Positions 8,933 through 18,560 are shown, counted from the first letter of the stretch. The stretch: 43,084 nucleotides of DNA from Cyanobacteria bacterium QS_4_48_99 (GCA_003021505.1 PXPT01000115.1:1-43084); one strand, 5' to 3'. A program made the numbers and translations. The notes: a model not told the origin generated them from the sequence alone.

Positions 8933-10633
8933 ATGCTGCGACTCGAACACATCAGCAAGATCTACCCCAACAATCACGTCCTCAAAGATGTCAACTGGGA
9001 AGTCAAGCCTGGTGATCGCATTGGCTTAGTGGGCGTTAACGGTGCTGGCAAATCGACCCAACTCAAGATTATCACCGGCGAAACCCAACCCACCACAGGA
9101 GAAGTGGTTCGTCCCAACAATTTCCGCATTGCCTACCTCACCCAAGAATTTGAAGTTAATCCCAAGCGTACTGTGCGCGAGGAGTTCTGGACAGTCTTTG
9201 GCGAAGCCAACCAGGCGCAGCAGGATCTAGCGCAGCTCCAGCAAGAGATGGAGACAGCAGAACCAGAAGAACTCGACCGATTAATCAAAAAATTAGACCG
9301 CCTACAGCGCCAATTTGAATCCCTCGATGGCTATGCCTTAGAAGCGCAAATCGAGAAAATTATGCCCGAGATGGGCTTTTCCCTCGAAGATGGTGATCGC
9401 TTAGTCAGTTCCTTCAGTGGCGGCTGGCAAATGCGGATGAGTTTGGGTAAAATTCTGCTACAAAGCCCGGATATCCTTCTCCTTGACGAGCCTACTAACC
9501 ACATCGACTTAGAAACCATTGAGTGGCTAGAAACCTATCTCAAAGGGCTAAAAACCCCGATGGTAATCGTTTCTCATGATCGGGAATTCCTGGATCGCCT
9601 CTGCACACAAATGGTGGAAACCGAGCGCGGTGTCTCCACCACCTACCTAGGTAACTACTCCGCCTACGTTCAACAAAAAGCCGAGGCACAGGAAGCGCAA
9701 CTTGCCACGTATGAACGTCAGCAAAAAGAACTTGAGAAGCAGCAGGCATTTATTGAGCGTTTTCGTGCCAGTGCCACCCGCAGCACCCAAGCCAAAAGTC
9801 GGGAAAAACAACTGAATAAAATGGAGTGGGCAGAGGCTCCCACCGCTAACCTTAAAAAACCGCGCTTTCATTTTCCTCCCTCGCCTCGCAGTGGTCGTGA
9901 GGTAGTCAACATTCAAGATTTAGTGCATAGCTATGACGACAAGCTCCTCTTTTTAGGCGCAAATCTGTTCATTGAACGGGGCGATCGCGTTGCTTTCCTA
10001 GGTTCCAATGGTGCTGGCAAATCCACCCTTCTGCGCCTCATGATGGGCATGGAAAAGCCTGATGAAGGCACTATTAAACTGGGTTCTCACAACGTCATCC
10101 CCAGTTACTTCGAGCAAAATCAGGCAGAAGCCCTCGATAGGCACAAAACTGTCATAGAAACCATCCACGACGAAGTGCCAGACTGGAAGAATCAGGAAGT
10201 CCGCACCCTGTTGGGGCAATTCCTTTTCAGTGGCGATACAGTCTTTAAGCAGGTTGTGGATCTCAGTGGCGGCGAAAAAGCCCGCCTCGCCTTGGCAAAA
10301 ATGCTGCTGCGTCCGACTAATCTCCTGCTTTTAGATGAGCCTACCAACCACCTTGATATCCCTGCAAAAGAGATGCTCGAAGAAGCGCTTCAGGAATACG
10401 AAGGCACAGTGGCGATCGCCTCTCATGATCGCTATTTGATCTCGAAAGTTGCTAACAAAATCGTGGAAGTTCGTGAAGGTGAGCTAATAACTTATCAGGG
10501 TGACTATCACTACTATCTAGGCAAACTAGAGGAAGAGAAAGAGAAGAAGCGTCAAGAGGAGGAAGCAGCGAAAAAAGCGGCTAAGAAAAAGAAAAAAGCT
10601 GCTGGGAAGAAAGGTAAGTCGCTTCGCTCCTGA
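8933..10633 (+). CDS. ABC-F family ATPase
   Basis: A 566-residue soluble protein with two ATPase domains and no membrane segments, as in the translation-associated ABC-F family (Uup/EttA/YheS group). The first domain has Walker A GVNGAGKST at 34-42, signature FSGGWQ and LLLDEPTNHID; the second has GSNGAGKST at 357-365, signature LSGGEKAR and LLLDEPTNHLD. The charged linker between them (about 230-300) is the segment that reaches into the ribosome in studied members. The C-terminal 35 residues are nearly all Lys, Glu and Ala. It appears to be a single-gene unit. Which ABC-F subgroup it belongs to cannot be fixed here. Confidence 0.92.
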   Translation: MLRLEHISKIYPNNHVLKDVNWEVKPGDRIGLVGVNGAGKSTQLKIITGETQPTTGEVVRPNNFRIAYLTQEFEVNPKRTVREEFWTVFGEANQAQQDLAQLQQEMETAEPEELDRLIKKLDRLQRQFESLDGYALEAQIEKIMPEMGFSLEDGDRLVSSFSGGWQMRMSLGKILLQSPDILLLDEPTNHIDLETIEWLETYLKGLKTPMVIVSHDREFLDRLCTQMVETERGVSTTYLGNYSAYVQQKAEAQEAQLATYERQQKELEKQQAFIERFRASATRSTQAKSREKQLNKMEWAEAPTANLKKPRFHFPPSPRSGREVVNIQDLVHSYDDKLLFLGANLFIERGDRVAFLGSNGAGKSTLLRLMMGMEKPDEGTIKLGSHNVIPSYFEQNQAEALDRHKTVIETIHDEVPDWKNQEVRTLLGQFLFSGDTVFKQVVDLSGGEKARLALAKMLLRPTNLLLLDEPTNHLDIPAKEMLEEALQEYEGTVAIASHDRYLISKVANKIVEVREGELITYQGDYHYYLGKLEEEKEKKRQEEEAAKKAAKKKKKAAGKKGKSLRS

Positions 10634-10837
10634 GGCGGCGATGCGGAGAGGAGGAGACGCGGAGAGTAGCAATGAGGGGTGCGGAGTGAGGAGGTAGATG
10701 GGCTTGTTTGATAGAACAATTTATTTCTATTTCCAACACTCTCACGCACTCATGCTTTCACGCTCTCACTTCTTTCCCGCGTCCCCGTTTCCCCGCGTCC
10801 TAGAGTCTTCTAATGTTGGACCACCTAACTTAAAAAT
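10634..10837. repeat. purine-rich low-complexity spacer
   Basis: The spacer after the ABC-F gene is built of short variants such as gcggagaggaggagacgcggagag, followed by the pyrimidine-rich counterpart ccccgtttccccgcgtcc. Similar strings recur near 23250 and 27900-28140 in this window. This is a dispersed spacer repeat, not a gene. Confidence 0.6.
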
Positions 10838-11644
10838 ATGGCTCCTACAGTATTGATTACAGGCGCTTCCCAAGGTATGGGCAAGGCAACTGCTCAGTTA
10901 TTTGCTCAGAAGGGTTACGATGTTGTTCTGGCAGCACGCGAAGCTGATCGTCTCCATAGCGTAGCGCAAGAGATTCGAGAGCAAAGTTGCCAAGCCTTGG
11001 CAGTTCCCACCGATGTCAGCGACAGCCAACAGGTTAATGCACTGGTAGAAAAAGCGCTAGACGCTTACACTCGCATTGATGTCCTCGTCAATAATGCAGG
11101 AATTTGCATGACTGCACCGATGGCAAAGACAACCCAACAAGACTGGCAGGACATTATTAACGTTAATCTCTGGGGCTATATCTACACCATTCAGGCGCTA
11201 CTTCCCCATTTCCTAGAACAAAAAAGCGGCACAATAGTTAATGTTGGCTCCTTTGGCGGTAAAGTTCCCTTACCAAACATGACTGCCTACTGTACGAGCA
11301 AATACGCCGTGACGGGATTAACCGAAACGCTGCGCTTGGAATTGGAACCGCAAGGCATTCAAGTATGTGGCGTGCATCCCAGCGTCACCAACAGCGACTT
11401 TCTCGAACGAGCAGTTTTTCGCAGCGAGGCAACCTCAGACACAGAAAACCAACGTCAGCAGATGGGAGAAATTTTGAAAAGTCCTGTTGCTAGTCAACCC
11501 CAAGATGTTGCCCAAGCAGTATGGGATGTCGTGCAGCATCCCCAAGCAGAAGTCGTCGTAGGTACGGGCGCGATCGCCACCACTGCCCATCGTTTCGCTC
11601 CCAGCCTAACCCAGTGGCTCCTCCAGCGTTCCTTCTCTAACTAA
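10838..11644 (+). CDS. short-chain dehydrogenase/reductase
   Basis: A 268-residue classical SDR. The cofactor motif TGASQGMG lies at 8-15, the NNAG motif near residue 87, and the catalytic Tyr151-x3-Lys155 in YCTSK, with the catalytic Ser in NVGSFGG just before. The AAREADRL segment after strand 2 suggests NADP(H). The family reduces or oxidises hydroxyl/keto groups on many small substrates, so the substrate is not predictable. It stands alone between spacers rich in repeats. Confidence 0.9.
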   Translation: MAPTVLITGASQGMGKATAQLFAQKGYDVVLAAREADRLHSVAQEIREQSCQALAVPTDVSDSQQVNALVEKALDAYTRIDVLVNNAGICMTAPMAKTTQQDWQDIINVNLWGYIYTIQALLPHFLEQKSGTIVNVGSFGGKVPLPNMTAYCTSKYAVTGLTETLRLELEPQGIQVCGVHPSVTNSDFLERAVFRSEATSDTENQRQQMGEILKSPVASQPQDVAQAVWDVVQHPQAEVVVGTGAIATTAHRFAPSLTQWLLQRSFSN

Positions 11645-11897
11645 AGCCGCCACCCCGCAAGCCTCCTTTTCTCCCCTCCGTGTTCTCTGTGGTTCGTTTT
11701 TAAAGCGTTGCCCAACTGAGGGATGATAGTAAATGCAGATTGAGAAATTGTAGATTATGAGTTGACCAGGGCTGGTGTTTCTCCTCTGCTCCTCCGCCCC
11801 TCCGCCCCTGGAGAAGCCTTAACCATCTCATTATTGTGCAACACCATTTCTAATCCACCTGAGCTGGAAACCGCAAATTTATGTCAAGATAGCAAGC

Positions 11898-12905
11898 GTG
11901 TGGATTACATCATCAACCGCCAAAGCCCGAACTCCCACCGTGATCGCGCTCGGTAACTTTGATGGCGTTCATCGCGGGCATCAACAGGTTATGCAGCCCA
12001 TTTTGCCCACAGCAGAAACGTTTCAGCGGCTTCGGGCAGCGGCATCCCAGGTTGAGGACTTTTATCCCCCCAACCTGGAAAAAACTGAGCTTCCCCATGC
12101 TAGCGTCGTTACTTTTAATCCCCATCCTCAAGAATTTTTTACTGGTCAAACCAGAAAGCTCTTAACGCCCCTAGAAGAAAAAGTCCCACTCCTAAAGGAG
12201 CTAGGCATTGAGCAACTGGTGCTTTTGACCTTTGATCGAGAACTTGCCTCCCTTAGTCCCTGGCAGTTTGTCGAAGAGATTTTAGTGCAGCAGTTGAGAG
12301 CAACTTACATTAGTGTGGGAGAAGACTTTCGCTTTGGACGCGAGCGAGCCGGAACCTCAGCAGACTTAAGCGCGATCGCAGCTCACTTTGGCGTTGAAGT
12401 CAGCATTGCCTCCTTGCAAACCGATCAAGATGAGCGCATTAGCAGCTCCCAAATTCGCCAGGCACTAGAGCAAGGTGAAATCAGCCAAGCCAACCGACTA
12501 CTTGGGCGTTCCTATACTCTCACTGGAACAGTAGAAGTGGGAGAAAAGCGCGGCAGAACGATGGGATTTCCCACCGCTAACCTCCAATTGCCCCCAGCAA
12601 AACTCCTCCCCCGGCAAGGCGTTTACTACGTCCGCGTTTCCAGTCCGACACAGCTCCCACCCACTTCTCCCCAAGACGGCGTTATGAACATTGGCTATCG
12701 CCCCACCGTAGACGGCACGATCCCCACAGTAGAGGTACATCTGCTAGATTGGTCTGGAGATTTATATGGTCAAACCCTTACTGTCAGCTTAGAAACCTTT
12801 CTGCGCTCTGAACAGAAATTTTCCTCCCTAGATGCTCTCAAAGCGCAAATAACCGCTGATTGCGAAGCCGCTAAGCGCTATGCCCAGCAGAAGTCGCACG
12901 ATTGA
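11898..12905 (+). CDS. ribF: bifunctional riboflavin kinase / FAD synthetase
   Basis: A 335-residue RibF. The N-terminal FAD synthetase (adenylyltransferase) domain shows ALGNFDGVHRGHQ near residues 17-29 and FTFNPHP-like TFNPHPQEF; the C-terminal riboflavin kinase domain shows GRTMGFPTANL near 217-227 and the NIGYRPTVDG segment. It converts riboflavin to FMN and then FAD in the cytoplasm. I use the GTG start at 11898 because the resulting MWITSS N-terminus matches what I recall of cyanobacterial RibF proteins. It would feed the flavoproteins of this window, though no operon link is visible. Confidence 0.93.
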   Translation: MWITSSTAKARTPTVIALGNFDGVHRGHQQVMQPILPTAETFQRLRAAASQVEDFYPPNLEKTELPHASVVTFNPHPQEFFTGQTRKLLTPLEEKVPLLKELGIEQLVLLTFDRELASLSPWQFVEEILVQQLRATYISVGEDFRFGRERAGTSADLSAIAAHFGVEVSIASLQTDQDERISSSQIRQALEQGEISQANRLLGRSYTLTGTVEVGEKRGRTMGFPTANLQLPPAKLLPRQGVYYVRVSSPTQLPPTSPQDGVMNIGYRPTVDGTIPTVEVHLLDWSGDLYGQTLTVSLETFLRSEQKFSSLDALKAQITADCEAAKRYAQQKSHD

Positions 12906-13108
12906 ATAAGTTATTCTCGTGCAGTGCAGTAACAAATTTGAACTTTTACAGTAGTTTCTACGTCAACACGGCACAAGTGTCAAAGGGGTTACAATTCCAT
13001 AGCTGAATTGCCCTTCTGCCTTCTGGAGGGATGGTGATGCGAGGAATCCTTATGCACCCTTGAGAACCCCGTCCCTCTGCCTTCCTTGAATTGCTTCGAC
13101 TAATTAGT

Positions 13109-13627
13109 ATGACTAACAACGTTATTCGAGCATTGCTTCTGCTGCTGGTAAGCTTCCCCTTGTTTTTTTCTCAGTTGGCATCAGCCCAAACTTCCTCCTC
13201 CTTCTCCACTTCCTGTCTGACAGCGAGCGAGTCAGCTCGGTTGAAAGAGAAAGGAAAACCCTCTAAGGATAAAGTTGTCACTGCTAATACCATTTCTCAA
13301 ACAGGAGTCACCCTCCCTAGCCTTTGGTGGGCGAAAGAACGGCTCGCTCCTTTTGAAGGAAAGCTGATCGCCAACTGGATAGCCAACCAAGACAAAAAAC
13401 ACATCAATTTAGTAGTTAATGACCAACTCTGGTCGCTCCTCGATTACATCGAGCGTTATAGTTTTATCAATGAATTTGGGGCAGTGGCAAGAGAGTACAA
13501 CTACAATCTGAGCATCTCCACTCAACAACAAGACTGTTTAGCCACCTATAACTGCAACTTCAGCACTGTTCCCCCTCGCTGTGAGATTGATTTTCGCCGC
13601 GAGGATTCAGACAGCTTACGAATGTAG
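13109..13627 (+). CDS. hypothetical secreted protein
   Basis: A 172-residue protein with a clear Sec signal peptide: a hydrophobic core LLLLLVSFPLFFSQ followed by an Ala-x-Ala-like cleavage site at LASAQT. The mature part has a central region with several Trp and Leu residues and paired cysteines near the end (DCLATYNCN). I do not recognise a named family, but it looks like a conserved periplasmic cyanobacterial protein. The ATG at 13109 is preferred over an in-frame TTG six codons upstream because it places the signal peptide at the start. Confidence 0.65.
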   Translation: MTNNVIRALLLLLVSFPLFFSQLASAQTSSSFSTSCLTASESARLKEKGKPSKDKVVTANTISQTGVTLPSLWWAKERLAPFEGKLIANWIANQDKKHINLVVNDQLWSLLDYIERYSFINEFGAVAREYNYNLSISTQQQDCLATYNCNFSTVPPRCEIDFRREDSDSLRM

Positions 13628-13803
13628 CCCCCCAGGTACAGCGCTTTACCTCGAGTGGGAAGTACGCCGTTTCACTCAGAGGGCAAAGGTTAAAGGTTCA
13701 AGGGAAAATTCCATTCCTTTACCCCTTACCCCTTACCCTTTTCCCAAATCCGCTGTTTTCACCAAAGTGAACCTCAAGTCGTCGAAAACTGCCGTAAATG
13801 CTG

Positions 13804-14940
13804 CTATGTTCTCATTTCTCGCCACAAAGATTGGTATTGCTCGAAAATAGACTCGGAAAGCGGGTGGAGAAAATCACTTTTTTCGAGAATTTGCGGATCG
13901 GGGAAGAGGAGAGGGTGCTCCCGGAGGTCTTGCGGGAGTTCAGCCGGGTTCATGGTTAGGATAATTGGGGAAGCGGCATGGCTGAGTACTGAAATTTGAG
14001 TGGCTGGTTGGGGTTGCCAACAAAAATTGATCCACTGCTGCAATAGCGAGAGAGAATCTGGGACTTTGCTCTTTTGGGAATTGGTTGTCTTAGAGCTTGG
14101 TTGTACCCACAAGTCTGCCCAGAGCGCTGTTCCTGGGTGAGGCATTAAGACTTCGATTTGCGGATAGCGTGCTTGTACGGGCAAAAGATCATTAGACCAA
14201 CCCACCGCTAACCAAGTATCTCCTAGAATCAGGGGTTGTAAATAGGAATCAGAGCTATAAAATTTTGCCTGTTTATTGAGTGCTAGCAGTTCTTGTTCTA
14301 GGTTAGGTACAGAGTTGAGATCGCGGGTATTATAGGAGAAACCCAGCTTTTTTAGGGTTAAGCCAATTACTTCTCGCGGCTGGTTGAGCAGAGAAATGCG
14401 ATCGCGCAGTTCCTCACGCCACAAATCGCTCCAATCAGTAGGAGTCCAGCCTAGAGACTCAAATTGTTCGCGGCGATAGGCGATCGCCGTGCAGCCCCAG
14501 CGGTAAGGTGCTCCCCAAATGGGACCAGAATCATCTAGTTGACCTTGGTGATCGCGCTGGACTAAACTTTTCCAGCGTGGAGGTAATCTTTGCCAACCGG
14601 AAAGCTGTTTGAGATCTAGGGGTTGAACAAGCTCCTCGCTGATGGCTGAGGCTAACCAGTAGTCTCCCAAAGTTACTAAGTCGGCAGCGCCATTTTGGTC
14701 TTGGCTGGCATTCTCTTGCCAAGCTTGCAAGCGATTCCATATCCCCTTAAGCTTTGCTTCTGGTTCAAAGGCAAGTGCTACCGATTGAGCGATTTCCTGA
14801 CGAAATCCCCCCAACACCCGAGACGGAAGTGAATCTTTCAGCAACCGCACTCTTAGATCTGCTGGAAGGCTGCTGCATCCCGAGGCGAGCTGCGCCAGTG
14901 CCAGTGCCCCTACCCATAAAAATTCACGACGGTTGAACAT
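13804..14940 (-). CDS. ABC-type solute-binding lipoprotein, polyamine-binding (PotD) like
   Basis: A 378-residue periplasmic binding protein of the group that takes up spermidine/putrescine or iron-like ligands. The N-terminus MFNRREFLWVGALALAQ ends in the lipobox LASGC with Cys22 as the lipidation site; the twin Arg before the hydrophobic stretch would also allow Tat export. Body motifs include LVTLGDYWLASAI and WGAPYRWGCTAIAYRRE, typical of PotD-like folds. No permease or ATPase lies beside it, so its transporter partner must be elsewhere. The ligand is inferred from family likeness only. Confidence 0.75.
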   Translation of the reverse strand: MFNRREFLWVGALALAQLASGCSSLPADLRVRLLKDSLPSRVLGGFRQEIAQSVALAFEPEAKLKGIWNRLQAWQENASQDQNGAADLVTLGDYWLASAISEELVQPLDLKQLSGWQRLPPRWKSLVQRDHQGQLDDSGPIWGAPYRWGCTAIAYRREQFESLGWTPTDWSDLWREELRDRISLLNQPREVIGLTLKKLGFSYNTRDLNSVPNLEQELLALNKQAKFYSSDSYLQPLILGDTWLAVGWSNDLLPVQARYPQIEVLMPHPGTALWADLWVQPSSKTTNSQKSKVPDSLSLLQQWINFCWQPQPATQISVLSHAASPIILTMNPAELPQDLREHPLLFPDPQILEKSDFLHPLSESIFEQYQSLWREMRT

Positions 14941-14960
14941 ACTACTTTCAATGTTAAGTA

Positions 14961-15092
14961 TAGTCGTTAGTCATTGGTCATTCGTCATTAGTAAAGTCTG
15001 GTGAGCGTTAGCCCAAACAGGACAAATTAGTCGTTGGTCATTAGTCATTCGTCATTACTGCTAACTTGACAGCGCTTTAGCCAAAACAGGAC
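14961..15092. repeat. heptamer-like short repeats in two imperfect ~65-bp copies
   Basis: Variants of ttagtcattggtcattcgtcatt are packed here. The segment 14961-15025 (tagtcg..., ending ttagcccaaacaggac) is repeated imperfectly from about 15027 to 15092 (ending tttagccaaaacaggac). This is the short tandemly repeated (STRR-like) DNA common in cyanobacterial spacers. The rest of the 310-bp gap to 15250 holds no gene that I can see. Confidence 0.75.
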
Positions 15093-15250
15093 TATGGACT
15101 AAGAACTAAGGACTGCCGGAGAAGGGACGCGGACTGTGGACTAATGACTGCCCCTTTGGGGCGAGGAAAAATTAAATGAATCAGGAATATTGCCGGCTTT
15201 TGGGATCGCGCCCATAGCATAAAAATAAAGCGACTGAAATTGGGACTCCT

Positions 15251-15619
15251 ATGGATCAGATTCAAGAGCAAATTACCGTACTCGACCAAAAAATTGAGCG
15301 ACTCTACCAAATTGTCGAGCAGCTCAGCCACCAGATTGCTGAAAGTCGATTAGAACAACAAGACAATCCAGTTAGGGGAAGCGAACAGGCTTCTATCGTT
15401 GCTCAACATCAGCAAGACTTTGATCGGGAAAGTCTCGACTCAGCGATGAAACACAAGGACATTCTTAGTGATCGCAGCGATAGCAAAAGCAATGCTAACT
15501 ACGACTCGGAAGTGTCTAGCGAGATTCAAATCCGACGGCTCCATGCCCAGCTTACAGCAGCATACAACCGCATTGCGACTCTAGAAGAACAACTCCTAGC
15601 TTGCAAAATCCATTTTTAA
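15251..15619 (+). CDS. small coiled-coil protein of unknown function
   Basis: A 122-residue acidic protein with predicted coiled coils at both ends: about residues 3-35 (MDQIQEQITVLDQKIERL heptad pattern) and 95-118 (LHAQLTAAYNRIATLEEQLL), joined by a polar linker rich in Ser, Asp and Gln. It has no signal peptide or membrane segment. Its stop overlaps by four bases the stop of the convergent cobT-like gene. It resembles hypothetical proteins in cyanobacteria, but I cannot name a family. Confidence 0.6.
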   Translation: MDQIQEQITVLDQKIERLYQIVEQLSHQIAESRLEQQDNPVRGSEQASIVAQHQQDFDRESLDSAMKHKDILSDRSDSKSNANYDSEVSSEIQIRRLHAQLTAAYNRIATLEEQLLACKIHF

Positions 15620-16722
15620 CTCTCTCCTGAATAGCGCGCCACTAACCCCTCAATCGTTTCGAGTAACTGCGGCTGACTCCAGCCTCGCTCAAGATGGGCA
15701 GCGATCGCACATCCTCCAGCACCAACGCCTTCCTTAACATATCCTTGTTCATAGGCGCGTAGCTGCGGGTAACGAGAGGCAGCCAAACTGAGTTGAGTTG
15801 CTAAAAGTGGCACTCCTGTTAAGTTTCTCGCGAGTCCCACTGTATCGCCTGTTGGGTCTTCGGCAACCCAGCGGGTGGTTCCCACCACTACCTGGTGGGG
15901 TTTTCCAAACACGCCATAGTAATGCATGATCGCTTGCATGAGGGCATACACTGCCAGCATTTGTGTCCCGCCAGCCAGCAATACCCCACTTTTGCGACTC
16001 GCTGCGATCGCCATTCCTGCTGCGACAACTTGCATGGGATCGCCTACCGCAGCAACTAACGCTAGGGGATCGACTGTCTCTGGTAGTGGCAAGAAACCAG
16101 CACGCTTTAACCCCAAAGTCACAACTTCCTGCTTCTGAGTGTGATTGCAGTGAGTATGGCTGCTGTTAACTTGATTAGTTGCGGCAATTCCTAAGCCAGT
16201 TAGGAGGGAGAGAGCGGTTGTCGTTCCGCCCACGACGCATTCGCTAATAAGCAGATATCCCTGATTAGCCTCCGCCCCCAATTTTTCTCCCCAATCTAAG
16301 CCTTGGGCAAAGAGTTGTTTAACCACTGCCAGCGGTAAAGCCTTACCCGAGGTGAGACAGTGGGCGGGAACCCCGGCAAGATCGATAGCTGCAGATGCAG
16401 GGGATTGGGGTAAACCCGCGTTAAACAAATAAACTGGAAGATCCAGGGCTTCCACGATCGCCCGCGAAATCAGAGTTGGTGATGCCCCTGCTTCTAGCAG
16501 TGGTAAAGGATATTTGGGGGTAGGCTGGGGACCATTGACAAGAAATTCCGCATCTGCAATCGCGGTATATTGCCGTTCGGCAGGGGTTGCCCCAGCAGCC
16601 GAAATCCCAGGGATTAAACCTGTGGCAGTAAATCCTAAAATGCAAGCAAAGATTGGCTGGCATCCTTGATATTGCCGCAACCAGTGCTGTCCCTGTTGGA
16701 GCTGAGTATAAATCTGAATCAC
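15616..16722 (-). CDS. cobT: nicotinate-nucleotide-dependent phosphoribosyltransferase (TIGR00303-type CobT)
   Basis: A 368-residue protein of the CobT-like group found in cyanobacteria and archaea. The known reaction of CobT is transfer of ribose phosphate from nicotinate mononucleotide to the lower-ligand base in cobamide assembly. Gly-rich segments such as LISECVVGGTTTALSLLTGLG (split here as ISECVVGGTT) and AGGTQMLAVYAL are visible. Most cyanobacteria make pseudocobalamin, with adenine as lower ligand, so the base used may not be dimethylbenzimidazole. No cobalamin riboswitch is seen in the 154-bp upstream spacer, and there are no other cob genes beside it. Confidence 0.82.
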   Translation of the reverse strand: MIQIYTQLQQGQHWLRQYQGCQPIFACILGFTATGLIPGISAAGATPAERQYTAIADAEFLVNGPQPTPKYPLPLLEAGASPTLISRAIVEALDLPVYLFNAGLPQSPASAAIDLAGVPAHCLTSGKALPLAVVKQLFAQGLDWGEKLGAEANQGYLLISECVVGGTTTALSLLTGLGIAATNQVNSSHTHCNHTQKQEVVTLGLKRAGFLPLPETVDPLALVAAVGDPMQVVAAGMAIAASRKSGVLLAGGTQMLAVYALMQAIMHYYGVFGKPHQVVVGTTRWVAEDPTGDTVGLARNLTGVPLLATQLSLAASRYPQLRAYEQGYVKEGVGAGGCAIAAHLERGWSQPQLLETIEGLVARYSGES

Positions 16723-16876
16723 TATAGTTCTTAATTCCTAATTTGTAATTCGCAATGGAACTTAATCAACTGAACAAATTCCTATCACCAACACCTTGGA
16801 AGTTGAAAAAAAGAACTACGAACCGACCCGCAGAAATTTTTAATTTCGAGCATCGATCAATTACGAATTGGAAATT

Positions 16877-17656
16877 TTAATTATCATCATCCCACAAAAC
16901 TTGTACCCAGTTGGGGGCGGGAGGAATCGGGTTGCCAAGGCGAGTGAGGATTAGTGAAGACACCACATGAACCACAAACAGATAAATAACATTGTTGAAG
17001 ACAATCATAACCAGTGCGATCACCTGAATTAGCGCTAAACTGGGCACAGCAAGTAAACCTAGCTTCAGCAATCCCCACTCCACAAATTCTGCAACTTGGG
17101 CGATTACGTAACTCCAGAGGTCTTCCCCCAAAAAAATTGAAAGCAGCCAAAAGCGAAAAAATACGCCGAATGTCCCAATTAAAGTCCCAATACTAATGGA
17201 AAAAAGCCAGCTTGCCCCACCTTTCCACAAAGCACCCAACTGAATGCCCATTAAACCATAAGGGATGAGATAAAGAAGGCTGCGGGGCGGTCCCATCAGC
17301 ACCGACAGTAGTAGACCCGCCGTTAATGCCGCCATCCCAGAAGCGCGATTTCCCCTTCGCAGGTAAGCTAACGCAATGGGCACTGGAAACAAAATTCGCA
17401 GCAGTGGTCCTGGCGGAAAATAGAAATTAATCAACCAAATCAAGCTCGCCGTACTAGCGAGGAAAGCCGTTTCTACCATGACCACCGAAGCACGGTTGGG
17501 GGAGTAATAGGATGGTTTGGGTTGTGAGGCTTGAGCGGATGGGGTCACTTCCCCTTCGCCTGCATCTACCCAGTTAGTATCATCTAGCGAAACTTCATTT
17601 TCATGCTCGTTATCCTCAGAAGAAGTAGAACGAGAGGCTTTATCATCTTGATTCAT
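16877..17656 (-). CDS. DUF2232 family membrane protein
   Basis: A 259-residue membrane protein. The first 65 residues are acidic, polar and probably cytoplasmic; then come six or so hydrophobic segments (for example MVETAFLASTASLIWLI, GMAALTAGLLLSVLM, ALIQVIALVMIVFNNV). The pattern and the LLRILFPVPIALAYLR stretch fit the DUF2232 family of cyanobacteria and Firmicutes, which is related to energy-coupling-factor S components; a transport role is only inferred. It is transcribed toward cobT, 154 bp away, so co-transcription is possible. Confidence 0.72.
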   Translation of the reverse strand: MNQDDKASRSTSSEDNEHENEVSLDDTNWVDAGEGEVTPSAQASQPKPSYYSPNRASVVMVETAFLASTASLIWLINFYFPPGPLLRILFPVPIALAYLRRGNRASGMAALTAGLLLSVLMGPPRSLLYLIPYGLMGIQLGALWKGGASWLFSISIGTLIGTFGVFFRFWLLSIFLGEDLWSYVIAQVAEFVEWGLLKLGLLAVPSLALIQVIALVMIVFNNVIYLFVVHVVSSLILTRLGNPIPPAPNWVQVLWDDDN

Positions 17657-17855
17657 AATTTTTCATTACAGGTTACAGGTGTAATCCCGAATTCCGCGAT
17701 TCTCTGGCTTTCACAGTGAGGTGTGAGATATGTGAGGGGATTTTCGCCATCACTGATGCATCAATTTCAGTTCCTTACTTTCCCTTTACTCCTCACTTGC
17801 TTTCTGCGCCTCGGTTCCCCACTCCGAACTCTGAATTTTGATTGCCCTTTTCTCC

Positions 17856-18560
17856 TTAGGCAACAATCTCCTCCAAGGCTGACACATCAGGAATGCAAAG
17901 GATATGTTGCTTTCGCCGAATCAGCCCCCTCCTCTCCAGCTTAGTCAACACCCGAGTTACTGTCTCTCGCGCTAAACCGCTAAGGTTACTCAATTCTCGA
18001 TGGGACAAATTCGGAATTTCTATGCCTTGCTGTAGGGTCTTTCCCTGTCCTTCCACCAAAAACAGGAGTATATCTGCTACGCGAGAGATACTATCTGCTT
18101 CCCGCAGCCGCAGTTGTCGATTACACAGGCGCAGACGTTTTGCCATCAGTTGCGTTAGACGTACCCCCGCTAAGGGTTCTGAGCGAATAAGCTCAATAAA
18201 ATCCTGGGCTGGAATACTAGCAATTTTCGTAGAGGTTAAGCTCATCACATCGGTGGAACGAGGCACTCGATCAATCGCTGCCATCTCACCAAATAGCTCT
18301 CCTGGACCGATAATATTAAGTGTTACCTCTTTGCCAGCTTGGTTATAGGTGCGAATCTTGACCCAGCCCTCCAAGATGAAATACACTGAGCCGCCCCAGT
18401 CATTTTCCAGCAAAATCACTTGGTTGGGAGGATGGTTTCGCATCACCACATGGCGAGTGGCTTTCTCCAAACTTGCCTGAGGCAAGCCATGGAAAAAAAT
18501 TGTTGAACTGATGGACTGATAGAGATCAAAGGTTGCTTCGCGGCTGTGTCGGTCTTCCAT
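17856..18560 (-). CDS. Crp/Fnr family transcriptional regulator
   Basis: A 234-residue regulator with an N-terminal cyclic-nucleotide-binding-type beta roll (about 25-140: ILLENDWGGSVYFILEGWVK and IIGPGELFGEMAA) and a C-terminal winged helix. The recognition helix region is LSHRELSNLSGLARETVTRV near 185-204. No Cys cluster for an Fe-S centre is present, so it is not an Fnr oxygen sensor. It lacks NtcA's usual setting and I do not call it ntcA. The ligand is unknown. It is followed upstream, in the same direction, by a LivH-type permease 58 bp away, so joint transcription with that gene is plausible. Confidence 0.88.
   Translation of the reverse strand: MEDRHSREATFDLYQSISSTIFFHGLPQASLEKATRHVVMRNHPPNQVILLENDWGGSVYFILEGWVKIRTYNQAGKEVTLNIIGPGELFGEMAAIDRVPRSTDVMSLTSTKIASIPAQDFIELIRSEPLAGVRLTQLMAKRLRLCNRQLRLREADSISRVADILLFLVEGQGKTLQQGIEIPNLSHRELSNLSGLARETVTRVLTKLERRGLIRRKQHILCIPDVSALEEIVA

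Noticed and set aside
13628-13803. Extension of the secreted protein gene into the next frame
   Set aside because: The frame is encoded by pyrimidine-rich spacer repeats (ccccttaccccttaccc) and lacks any protein-like pattern.
14961-15060. CRISPR-like array
   Set aside because: The repeats are short, variable heptamers without regular unique spacers and there are no cas genes nearby.
15926-16138. Frames opposite the cobT-like gene and similar antisense frames elsewhere
   Set aside because: They are shadows of well-supported genes and show no protein-like conservation.
17856-18560. Calling the Crp/Fnr regulator ntcA
   Set aside because: The recognition helix region and the N-terminus do not match what I know of NtcA, and no paired GTA-N8-TAC sites were found near it.
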